A DNA stretch of 64,000 nucleotides from Gordius sp. MW1 (Eukaryota > Nematomorpha > Gordioida > Gordea > Gordiidae): the NCBI GenBank assembly GCA_964036665.1, contig OZ038526.1, positions 4,092,001 through 4,156,000 of the forward strand, given 5' to 3'. Under the pieces are notes generated by a model, which saw only the letters and a program-made list of their open reading frames with translations, did no database searches and was not told the origin of the DNA. Of the stretch, positions 36,347 through 46,224 are shown piece after piece; position 1 is the first letter of the stretch; the number at the start of each line of letters is the position of its first letter. The position numbers were made by a program, and so were the translations under genes.

Positions 36347-36689
36347 CGACTCATCTGTACTTCGTATAAATGTATCATATTTGCTATGCAATTTATGGGC
36401 GAGAAAGGTGGGAAGGGGCGAGAATGCCTATAGGGGGGTATTAAATGCCTAATGATTAATTAATTATTTATACAAATTTTCCATTATAGGCAAAATGATA
36501 TAGGCAAAATGTAATATAGGCAAGGGTTAGGGTTAGATTTAGTGTTTGCATCTAGTTGCGTATTACATTAGTTTTTATTGATTATGGGTCTAACAAACAT
36601 TATATTATAAAACAACACAATGTTAAGAATTTGCAGAATTGTTGGGAGAAATGTTTTGTTGAATTTGAACAATTTTTAATTAAAAAAAT

Positions 36690-37660
36690 CAAAAATTTGG
36701 CCAATGGTCACTTTTTCTCTATTGGTCAGTACCAACAGATACTCTATAAGTCAATGATAGCCAAAAAAATGGAAAAAAAAATTTTGATGCTCACTTTGGC
36801 CAATGGTCATTTTTTTCCATTGGTCAGCAGCCAGGACACGGTAAAAGTGGATATAAATTCATAAGAGTAAAAAAAAACGAAAAAAAAATTTTCAAATCAC
36901 ATTTTGGCCAATGGTCATTTTTTTCCATTGGTCAGCAGCCAGGACACGGTAAAAGTGGATATAAATTCATAATAGTCAAAAAAAACGAAAAAAAAGTTTT
37001 CGAATCACATTTTGGCCAATGGTCATTTTATTCCATTGGTCAGCAGCCAGCGGACGGCCAAAAAGTGATAATAGCAATGGTAGGATCAGGAACAATCATA
37101 ATAGTCAAAAAAAACGAAAAAAATATTTTCGATTCACATTTTGGCCAATGGTCATTTTTTCCATTGGTCAGGAGCCAGCGGACGGCCAAAAAGTCATAAT
37201 AGCAATGGTAGTAACAGGAACAATCATAATAGTCAAAAAAAACGAAAAAATAAACTCGGATTCACATTTTGGCCAATGGTCATTTTTTTCAGTGGTCAGC
37301 AGCCAACGGACGGCCAAAAAGTCTTATTATCAATGATAGTAACAAGAACAATCATAAGAGTCAAAAAAACACGGGATTCTAACCCAAAAACTAGTTAAAT
37401 TGCATAGCAATTAAAAGTAAACAACTTTTATTTATGTTTATTATATAACATTGGTCAGCAGCCAGCGGACGGCCAAAAAGTCATAATAGCAATGGTAGAA
37501 ACAGGAACAATCATATAATAAAAAAAAACGAAAAAAATAATTTCGATTCACATTTTGGCCAATGGTCATTTTTTTCATTGGTCAGCAGCCAGCGGACGGC
37601 CAAAAATTCTTATTATCAATGATAGTAACAAGAACAATCATAAGAGTCAAAAAAAACTCC
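36690..37660. repeat. Third and largest cluster of dispersed modules
   Basis: At least eight modules (near 36695, 36797, 36904, 37013, 37141, 37270, 37450 and 37555) of about 105-130 bp run nearly in tandem, sharing ggccaatggtca, ccattggtcag, cggacggccaaaaagt and caatggtag. Some end in the degenerate B box gggattctaaccc. ORFs here (36556-36864, 37019-37336, 37141-37398) only translate the repeat. Confidence 0.8.
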
Positions 37661-38060
37661 GGGATTCTAACCCCAAAACTAGTTAAATTGCATAGCAATT
37701 AAAAAGTAAACAACTTTTATTTATGTTTATTATATAACTAGTTAAATTGCATAGCATTAAAAGTAAACAACTTTTATTTATGTTTATTATATAATAGATA
37801 ATTTAACAAATCTTATATATAACACACCGAGGGAGATAGATATGAGGGGTGGGGCACCTCTTATGCATTAATTTAAAAAATAACACAGCGAGGGAGATAG
37901 AGATGAGGGGTGGGGCACCTCTTTCTCATGCATTAATTTAAAAAATCGATAACCTAATATACCCAATGCAAATAGATAGGGAGGGTAACGGACAAAGGAC
38001 GGACAACGGACAACGGACGGACAACCAAAAACGAGCCCATAAATTGCATAGCAATTAATA
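37428..38060. repeat. Segmental duplication, copy A
   Basis: About 620 bp, from tatttatgtttattatataac through two gaggggtggggcacctctt blocks to cggacaacggacgg and gcccataaattgcatagcaa, is repeated at 39115-39745 with small indels. Two internal half-units (about 37800-37870 and 37870-37945) are themselves a tandem pair. Confidence 0.8.
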
Positions 38061-39114
38061 TTACAAAAAATTTCTGAGTAGTAAATATTATAAAAAATAG
38101 GATATTTGAGATTTTATTGGCAATTTAGAGTAAATGCGAGATAACGATTACGGGAATTGATGCCAACCCTTTGCGACCCGATATAATGAGCGATACCCTG
38201 AGGGTTACTCTACCGCGCCTATATCATAAAGGGGGAGAGATGGAGTGGAGGGTTGGTTAACCTTTATATCAAGGTCACGACAAGGGTTGTCGATAAGATA
38301 CAACGACAGTCCCACTTCCCTCTAACAATTATCTATATAGAGATAAAATCGTGTGTGTAAATCTCTACACACTATAACTAACCTCCCTCATTTTTCCCAT
38401 ATTTCTAGGCCTAATGACTCATCCCCATGAGATAAGAGCCTGATTCTGTTGATTGTTCCTATGTTAAGGAATTTAATATTGCACTCTAAATGTCCCGCCC
38501 TCTTTTAGGATAAATTATATTGACTCATAGTAATTATTAATACTTTGGCAAAGAGGTTAACAATCAAATGCATTTACATAATCGAAAAATTATTTTGCAT
38601 ATCACTTTAGTCATAGAACTGCCATTAGCTCAAAAATGAAACAATAATAGAAAAGCAATATATTATAGATAATTTAACAAATATCAACAAGAACAAAATA
38701 TTAATTTTATTTAAAAAATTAATAGGCACTTCTAGGGGAGGGCATAGGGTAATTTATCAATGGTAATTTATTTAAAAACGAAAAATTTAAAATTTCGATT
38801 TATTTGGCCAATGGTCAAAAAAAATAAAAAACAATTAAAATTTTGTAGATTTAGATGACCTATTTGAAAATTTGAATGGATTTCCCTTAATACACATATT
38901 TTAAATTAATTGCTATTAAAAATTTAAAATTTTGATTTATTTGGCCAATGGTCAATTTTTTCATTGGTCAGTAGCCAGCGGAAGGTTAAAAATTATATTA
39001 TCCATGGTATTAACAAGAACTTTATACAAATTTTCCATTTAATTAAAAAAATGGGATTCGACCCACATTAAAAATAGAGGCATAGGCTTTTGTGCATAGC
39101 AATTAAAAGTAAAC
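38061..39114. other. AT-rich spacer with module fragments
   Basis: Between the two copies of the segmental duplication lie mostly unrecognised sequence and module pieces at about 38700-39060 (ggccaatggtca, cagtagccagcgg). No gene is seen. Confidence 0.5.
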
Positions 39115-39745
39115 AACTTTTATTTATGTTTATTATATAACATTGGTCAGCAGCCAGCGGTCGGCCAAAAAGTCATAATAGCAATGGTAGAAACAGGAAC
39201 AATCATAATAGTCAAAAAAAAACGAAAAAAATAATTTCGATTCACATTTTGGCCAATGGTCATTTTTTTCATTGGTCAGCAGCCAGCGGACGGCCAAAAA
39301 TTCTTATTATCAATGATAGTAACAAGAACAATCATAAGAGTCAAAAAAACTCCGGGATTCTAACCCCAAACTAGTTAAATTGCATAGCAATTAAAAAGTA
39401 AACAACTTTTATTTGTGTTTATTATATAACTAGTAAAGTTGCATAGCATTAAAGTAAACAACTTTTATCTATGTTTATTATATAATAGATAATTTAACAA
39501 ATCTTATATATAACACACCGAGGGATATAAAGATGAGGGGTGGGGCACCTCTTATGCATTAATTTAAAAAATAACACAGCGAGAGAGATAGAGATGAGGG
39601 GTGGGGCACCTCTTTCTCATGCATTAATTTAAAAAATCGATAACCTAATATACCCAATGCAAATAGATAGGAGGGTAACGGACGGACAACGGACGGACGG
39701 ACGGACGGACAACAAAAAACGAGCCCATAAATTGCATAGCAATTA
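39115..39745. repeat. Segmental duplication, copy B
   Basis: Direct repeat of 37428-38060. It differs by small deletions and an expanded cggacggacggacggac run near 39690. A 65-codon minus-strand ORF reaching into it has no similarity. Confidence 0.8.
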
Positions 39746-39839
39746 AAATTTGAAAAATATAGGATATAGCATAACTCTTTCTACGAGTCTTCAAAATCTC
39801 TTGATTTTTAGTGCTTAAAATCCGTTTAAATTGTTTTTG

Positions 39840-39984
39840 CATAGGCGTAGCCGGGGGGGGGGGGGCAGGGAGGGGCGGCTGTCCTCTCTTAATCCAAAAA
39901 TTGGTTAAAATTTATTAAAATTTTGGTTAAAATTTTAAAAAATGTTCATGCCCCCCTTTAATTTTAATAAGGACTACGCCCATG
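39840..39984. mobile_element. Miniature hAT-like element with perfect 8-bp target duplication
   Basis: Ends cataggcgtagccggg and ggactacgcccatg; TGTTTTTG is duplicated exactly at 39832-39839 and 39985-39992. It has the family's G run on the left and C-rich segment on the right. Confidence 0.85.
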
Positions 39985-40498
39985 TGTTTTTGTAATTAAT
40001 ATTTATTTCCGGGTCGATAATTGGTTGCCAAAATATTAAGAAATGATTGGTTGAAATTTGGGGTTATTGCTCCATTGGTAATATTGTAGTTTTTCATTTT
40101 CTTTACATTAGAAGGATAAAGGGTAAGAAAACGGGATAAAACTTTAAATTGAATATTTTTGGAAAAATGTTTATGCAGAATACTACTACGGAAATGCAAA
40201 CGGTACTCTAATACAGTGGTTCTTAACCTTTTTATACATGCGACCCCCCAAATATTTTATAATTTTTTTGCGACCCCCCCATTTTTTTTATAATAATTTA
40301 TATTTGTTAAATTATCTATTATATGATTTTTTATTATTGTTTCATTTTATTAAATAATAAACATAAAACACAACTTTATTATTTCATTATCTATTTAAAA
40401 TTTAAATAGATAATGAAATAATATCAACATAAAAACTTCATAATTAAACATAAAAACAATTCATTTATAATAAAAAGGATATGCATTCGGAAATATAT

Positions 40499-42439
40499 TT
40501 AATGAGATTTCTGCTGCTGAACATCATCAACCAATTTGTTAATTCTTGGTTCAATTGATTGTAATGCTATCCTCATGCAGGAATCTAGTCGCAATCGATT
40601 GCGTTTTTTAGTTTTTATATCCACCATAGTTGAGAAACCTTTTTCACACAAATATGTACTAGCGAAAGGCAGCAAATTTTGCATTGCTGCTGAAAATAAT
40701 GGAGGATATTCTGCACGAATTTGTATCCAAACTTGCGCCAAACTTTTAGTTTTAAACAAAGATTTTAAATTACAATCATTTATTAATTCTAATAATGAAT
40801 CTTCATCATCTGATGATAAATTGGTATTTTTATAATTGTTGTATGGATCTTGAATCCAGAGTTTTGTAATGTGACCTTCATCATTAGGGAAATATTTTTC
40901 AAATTTATCAATTAATTTTAAAATATGACATTTAATCAAGTAATTTACATTTTCTTTCTCGAATTGAAATTTTGAATCAGAGATTAGTTGTGAATAGAAT
41001 GGAAACATTTCATATATATTTGAGTCTATTCTTTGAATCCATCTTTGTAATTTCATTTTCATAGCCTCAATTTTGTTATGCATAGTAAAAATATCAGATT
41101 TAGGTCCTTGCATAGATATATTCAACTGATTTAGAATTGTAAAAATATCCGCTAGATATGACAATTTAGCGACCCAATTATTGTCATCAAAATAGCTTGA
41201 TAGGCTGGAGTTTTTATCATTTAAAAAAAGTTCAACTTCCAGTCTCAATTCAAATAAACGAGTTAAGATTTTTCCTCGTGATAGCCATCTCACTTCTGTG
41301 TGAAATAAAAGAGAACTATTATCTGCGCCAACTTCTTCACAAAAAATTGAAAATAATCTTGACTTTAGTGAACTTCCTTTTATGAAATTTATAATCTTTA
41401 CTGAAATTATCAAAACTTCATTCAATTCTTCACTCATTTCCTTGGAGGCTAATTGTTCCCTATGAATAAAACAATGAGTAGTTGTTATGTTTGCATGTGC
41501 AATACGTTTTATTCTTGATGTAATGCCCTTATAACAGCCAGTCATAGAGGCAGCACCATCTGTGCAAATTCCAACACAGTTTTTCCAGAGTAAGCCATTA
41601 GTATTCAGAAAGGAATCTATTTTGTTAAATATATTTTCACTTGTTGTATCTGTTTCTAAGTCTATGCAAAAGAGAAATTCTTCAGATATATCCATTTTTA
41701 TAAAATCAATAAATCGAATGTATCCTAAGCAAATGCTCCTGTTAGAAACATCTGTAGATTCATCTATTTGTAATGAGAACCAAGGAGAATTTTTAATATA
41801 GCCAGTTAACTGTTCCTGAAGATCATTAGCTATTAATAAAGTTCTATTATAAATTGCATCATTTGACAAAGGTATTTCTTTAATTTTGTTTGACACAAAG
41901 GGTTCAAATAGCTCTTTACAAATATTAAACATGGCAGGTTTTAATAATTCTTCGGCTATAGTAAATGGTTTTTTTGCTTTTGCAATGTACAAAGCTGCAA
42001 TAAATGAAGCTTTTAATAAATTTTTATTGGTAGTAGTTGTCACATTTATGAGCGTCTTTTGATTTTTTAATTCATCTCTTTTTCTTATAAAAAAATCTTC
42101 CTTTTTATTTTTATATTTATCATGGTTAAGATTTAAATGCCTCCACAATTTATTAGGTTTCATTGATTCATTAGAGAGAACTACACCACATATAACACAT
42201 TGTGGTTTTGTAGTTCCTCGAACTTCTATGCTTACAAACCCATATTTAATATAATCACGATAGTATTTTCTAATTCTATTGTTACTTGATTTTATACCTT
42301 TAGTTTTAGGACTATTGGTTTTTTCCGTTTCATTTTTCGCTGTATCATCATCGGAACCTTCACTAATATTTGAAGTTCCTGGTCCGCGATTATTTAGATC
42401 AAAAAAAAATTCCAATGTTTCTTTCTGCTTTTTGCTCAT
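40499..42439 (-). CDS. hAT transposase, ZBED5/FAM200-like, intact
   Basis: 646 residues, no stop or frameshift. A BED-type zinc finger lies at residues about 78-108 (CVIC near 81-84, then H101 and H106). The catalytic region follows, with LQIDESTDVSNRS and CVGICTDGAASMTG carrying likely acidic catalytic residues, then TTHCFIHREQLASK and VRWLSRGKILTRLFEL. The C-terminal dimerisation region contains FASTYLCEKGFSTM (near 592-605). Length and order match full-length ZBED5/FAM200/GTF2IRD2-like transposases. The start MSKKQKETLEFF is the first Met, about 450 bp inside the element's right end. Expected role: excision and reinsertion of this element and its shorter relatives. Confidence 0.93.
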   Translation of the reverse strand: MSKKQKETLEFFFDLNNRGPGTSNISEGSDDDTAKNETEKTNSPKTKGIKSSNNRIRKYYRDYIKYGFVSIEVRGTTKPQCVICGVVLSNESMKPNKLWRHLNLNHDKYKNKKEDFFIRKRDELKNQKTLINVTTTTNKNLLKASFIAALYIAKAKKPFTIAEELLKPAMFNICKELFEPFVSNKIKEIPLSNDAIYNRTLLIANDLQEQLTGYIKNSPWFSLQIDESTDVSNRSICLGYIRFIDFIKMDISEEFLFCIDLETDTTSENIFNKIDSFLNTNGLLWKNCVGICTDGAASMTGCYKGITSRIKRIAHANITTTHCFIHREQLASKEMSEELNEVLIISVKIINFIKGSSLKSRLFSIFCEEVGADNSSLLFHTEVRWLSRGKILTRLFELRLEVELFLNDKNSSLSSYFDDNNWVAKLSYLADIFTILNQLNISMQGPKSDIFTMHNKIEAMKMKLQRWIQRIDSNIYEMFPFYSQLISDSKFQFEKENVNYLIKCHILKLIDKFEKYFPNDEGHITKLWIQDPYNNYKNTNLSSDDEDSLLELINDCNLKSLFKTKSLAQVWIQIRAEYPPLFSAAMQNLLPFASTYLCEKGFSTMVDIKTKKRNRLRLDSCMRIALQSIEPRINKLVDDVQQQKSH

Positions 42440-42692
42440 AATATGGAATATAATAACTATTTAAAATGAACAAACAATATAAGAAATAATGCACTATTTT
42501 GCGATCCAAAGTCTGTGGTGAGAAGTTCGCTTTATTTTTAAATTTCAGAAGTTAAATTTGTTGAATTGTAAAATTAAATGAAGATAATTATTTTAAAGAT
42601 TAGAAAATGAATAAATTATGAAACAGCAAAAAAATCTACCATTCAAAAAATTATTTTCATTATAAATAATAAGTTTCACAACGTATTTTAAT

Positions 42693-42778
42693 AGCAGCAT
42701 GGTGTGAGTGGTTATAGCGACGTCTTGTAAATGTAAACAAACATAATGCAACGAGTTCGAATCCCAAGGTGAGTATTT
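42693..42778 (+). repeat. tRNA-like sequence inside the hAT 5' region
   Basis: An A-box-like tggtgtgagtgg (42700-42711) and a perfect B box GTTCGAATC (42755-42763) are spaced as in a tRNA gene, with a gtcttgtaaatg stretch between that resembles a Thr (TGT) anticodon arm. Acceptor-stem pairing is lost. It lies inside the transposon, between its right end and the transposase start, on the opposite strand to the ORF. Confidence 0.5.
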
Positions 42779-43490
42779 TTTCTAAAGCTTTTCTGAATAT
42801 TTTTATTTTATTCTAAAAAAATTTGGCGACCCCCCGGCAAACTTCTCGCGACCCCCTTGGGGGTCGCGACCCCTAGGTTAAGAATCACTGCTCTAATATG
42901 CTGAATGTTACGAATATAAAACTATGTCCTTTTTATGACTCAAATGGAATTGCTAAAAAGAACTTAAAGTATAGACTTAAAATGAAAGGTGCAAAACTAT
43001 GGAAGAAGAAATTTTGAAATTAGATTAATAACCTCACATGCAAACTGGATGTCAGGGTGAAGCGAATTAAATATAATTAAAACCTAATTAAAATAGATCA
43101 TTTATGGTTCAATTCCAAAGGGAAAATATGTCTTTAACATAATTAAAATCATTAGAACTTTGCTTGTTTACAAGATTTTTGATTATTGTTAAAAATACAT
43201 GAAGAGTAAATAATTTTTTAAATATATATACTATTTATTCTTCTTTTACACTACCTACGACGGTCCCAAGTCCGTGTGCAAAAAGTGGAGGGTTGGCGTC
43301 AGTTTGGAAACCGGCTATAAAAACCAACTCCAAAATTATGATAGTTTCAAACAAGATTTTACAAGAAAAGGCTAGGGCGTCATCCACAAACGACGCGCAC
43401 TGCACACCCCGCCCGTGCAATGTGAAAAATACACTAGGGTCACTGCCCAAATAACAACGAAGGCGGTTAAGAAAATTAGTTGTTGAAAGA

Positions 43491-43697
43491 ATGCGAATAA
43501 CGTGTTGGAATGTGGGAACGTTGACGGGGAAGAGCATCGAGGTCTCACAAATGCTAAAAAGAAGAAAGGTAAACATCGCCTGCCCACAAGAGACGAGGTG
43601 GAACGGAACGAAAGCTCGGGAATTAGGAGAAGGATACAAGCTTTTCTACAGTGGGTCACCAAATCGTAGAAACGGGGTCGGTATCGTTCTAAGCTAA
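43491..43697 (+). pseudogene. Endonuclease N-terminal fragment of RTE copy 1
   Basis: The 68-residue frame holds the apurinic-like endonuclease start (ITCWNVGTLTGKS) and CPQETRWNGTKARELG, where the Q-E-T/V-R-W motif supplies a catalytic Glu. The frame stops before the later strands; the next pieces (GADFNAHVGKDRLGYERN, near 43895-43950) are in another frame. Confidence 0.75.
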
Positions 43698-44857
43698 TAG
43701 TTCAAGGACAAGGTGGTGGAAGTCAAGCGTTGTCCGACAGGCTTATGTGGGTGAAGATTCAAGGGGGGCTCCTAACCGTTATGTCCGCGTATGCTCCCCA
43801 AATTGGGTGTCCGGAATCAGAGAAAGACATATTCTTCAATTCATAGGAAAAGGAAATACAAAGAATAGAACAGGAAGAAAGGCTAATTATTGGGGCAGAT
43901 TTCAACGCTCACGTAGGGAAAGATCGTCTCGGGTATGAACGCAATCATGGAGGCTATGGTGATGGTCTGAAAAACAAAGAAGGGGAAAAACTTTTCCAAG
44001 TATCCCAAGCATATGACATGGCAATCGTTAACACCTATTTTCAAAAACGAGATGATCATATTGTGACTTATAGAAAGGGGAAGTAATTTAGTCAAATTGA
44101 CTATATGCTCATAAGGCGCCAGGACTTATGGAGTATCAAGGATTGCAAAGTAATACCAGGAGAAGAAACCGCCAGGCAACATCGTCCCCATGTTATGGAT
44201 CTTGACAGAAGAGTATTTTCCGAAAGAAGAAAGGTCTATGAACCCCGAATTCGATACGAAAGGCTAAAGGAAAAGTCGACGAACGAAAAATACCATCAAA
44301 AAACCTCCTCACTCTTGGGTGCAAGGAAGTTGCAAAGGGACGTAGACGACGATTGGGAGACGCTATCTAAGGGCATTAAGGAAACAGCGATTCATGTTCT
44401 AGGACAGACCAAAGGAGGCAAAGCTATGAATAGGGAACTATGGTGGTGGGATCAATCGGTTAAAGATTTCATCGAAAAAAAGAAAAACCTATATAGACGG
44501 TGGCATAAATTAAAAAAGTCGGAGGATTATCAAGAATATAGGGACGCAAAGAGGGCCGCAAAAAAGACCGTTGCAATAGCGAAGAATGCCGCCTACACCA
44601 AGATGGCAAACAAACTGGATCACAAGGGGGGCGATAGGCTTATGTACAAATTGGCCAAGATAAGGGAGAAGAAAAGTCGCGATGTCGGAGTTCTTAAAAT
44701 AGTCAAAAACGAGAAGGGTCAAACCTTATTCAAGCCGAAGAAGTGATGGAAAGTGGAAAGGATTATGAATTTTGCAAATGACAAGGATTCACTTCACAAA
44801 ATTGAGCCGAATATAAGTATGGTCGAACTCTTTCAATAGGATGAAGTTAGGACACAA

Positions 44858-45860
44858 ATGAACAAGATGCAAAAAGGAAAAGCAAATGGCCCAGATGGAA
44901 TACCTATGGAAGCATTGCTCGGATGTCGTAAAGAAGGAGTCACCACCATGACGAACCTCCTTAACAAGATATTGATAGAAGAGCGAATTCCTAATCAAAC
45001 GAGAGCAAGCACGATTATATCCTTATTTAAAGGCAAAGGAGACCCTCAAGACTGTGGCAATTACAGAGGTATCAAGCTATTGCCACTCCTTGAAGCTTAT
45101 GGAAAGGATCTTAGTAACAAGGCTGAAAAACGAGGTGGAAATATCGGCTAATCAATTCGGATTTATGGCCGGCAAATCCACAATCGACCCAATCTTCGCA
45201 CTAAGACAAATGATGGATAAGTATGGTGAAGAAAGGAAAGATCTACATATGGTTTTTATCGACTTGGAGAAAGCTTATGACACGGTTCCCCGCGATTTAA
45301 TATGGTGGTGCCTGAGGAAACAAAATATCCCTGACGCATAAATGCGGCTTATGAAAAATATTTATGAAGCCTCCAACTCATGCGTTAGGACGACAGTTGG
45401 AGACTCTAAACCTTTTCGGATGGATTACATCAAGGATCTGCTTTAAGTCCCTTTTTATTTAATATAATTATAGACACGATAACGAGGGACATTCAAAGTC
45501 ATCGCCATGGTGTATGCCATATGCCGATGATATAGTGCTATGCGAGGAAACAAGGGAGAAGGTATTCAAAGAAGCCGAAAAGAGGCCACGCTTAGCTGAA
45601 TATGGTTTAAAGGTCAACGATTGAAAAACGGTATACATGGAAATGAACGTTACAGGCACCCCATCGCTGGATGACCATCTAAAGTACTTAAAAGTAGACA
45701 GATTCACATACCTCGGCTCGATGCTACATCAAGAGGGAGGGTGCGCAGCGGAAGTCAATGTCCGGATCCAAAAAGGATGGCTAAAATGGCGAAGTATATC
45801 CGGTGTAATGTGCGACAAGAAAATGCCAATATGGTTGAAGAAAGCTATTACAAGCCACAG
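44858..45860 (+). pseudogene. Reverse transcriptase domain of RTE copy 1, split by frameshifts
   Basis: At least three frames are needed to follow the domain from KANGPDGIPME through YRGIKLL, NQFGFMAGKSTIDP, KAYDTVPRDL, YADDIVLCEE and LKYLKVDRFTYLGSMLH. These are the canonical non-LTR RT motif blocks in their normal order. No single ORF could produce the enzyme. Confidence 0.75.
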
Positions 45861-46224
45861 AGATGAGAATGATACGGTGGAGCTTGGGGTATACTAAGCT
45901 CGACCATATGACGAATGACTTTCTCATGACAAAAATGGATATTTAACCTATGGCGGACATGATTAACGAAAATCGGCTAAGGTGGTATGGGCATATACTA
46001 AGAAGGGACACGGATGACCTAAATCAAAAAGTACTGGACATGGAGGTACCGGGAAGTGAAGAAGAGGACGACCCCGTGTCACGTGGAAAGGGCAAGTCGA
46101 TAAAGTTATGAAAACTAAAGAGATTAATCAAGACATGGCACTCACCCGGTCAAGTAGGAAGAAGCTTATCAAAACAAACCCCACGAATGTGGGAACAAAT
46201 AACTGATAAAGAAGAAGAGGATAC

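Larger units (their letters stand above)
40214..42890 (-). mobile_element. Complete, potentially autonomous hAT transposon
   Basis: Terminal inverted repeats cagtggttcttaacct and aggttaagaatcactg (15 of 16 matching) are flanked by a perfect 8-bp duplication CTCTAATA (40206-40213, 42891-42898). CAGNGNTTCTTAACC-type ends are characteristic of Charlie/Buster-like hATs. Subterminal gcgacccccc repeats occur at both ends. The 2,677-bp element holds a single uninterrupted transposase ORF, so all visible parts of an autonomous element are present. Confidence 0.95.
43229..46224 (+). mobile_element. RTE-type non-LTR retrotransposon, copy 1 (damaged)
   Basis: Starts with tactatttattcttctttta and a ~250-bp 5' leader, then an endonuclease frame (MRITCWNVGTLTGKSIEV, 43491-43697), a middle region (44105-44746) and reverse transcriptase pieces: KANGPDGIPMEALLG (frame 44858-45151), NQFGFMAGKSTIDP and FIDLEKAYDTVPRDL (frame 45054-45341) and the catalytic YADD at 45520-45531. 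Multiple frameshifts and stops separate these pieces. It ends in ataactgataaagaagaagagg, an A/G-rich tail of the type seen on RTE elements. Class is inferred from the endonuclease and RT motifs. Confidence 0.8.

Noticed and set aside
42693-42778. Functional tRNA-Thr gene
   Set aside because: A and B boxes are present but acceptor and anticodon stems do not pair well; reported only as a tRNA-like repeat.
43235-43662. Minus-strand ORFs of 134 and 96 codons at the start of RTE copy 1
   Set aside because: They are antisense to the endonuclease region of the retrotransposon and match nothing recognisable.
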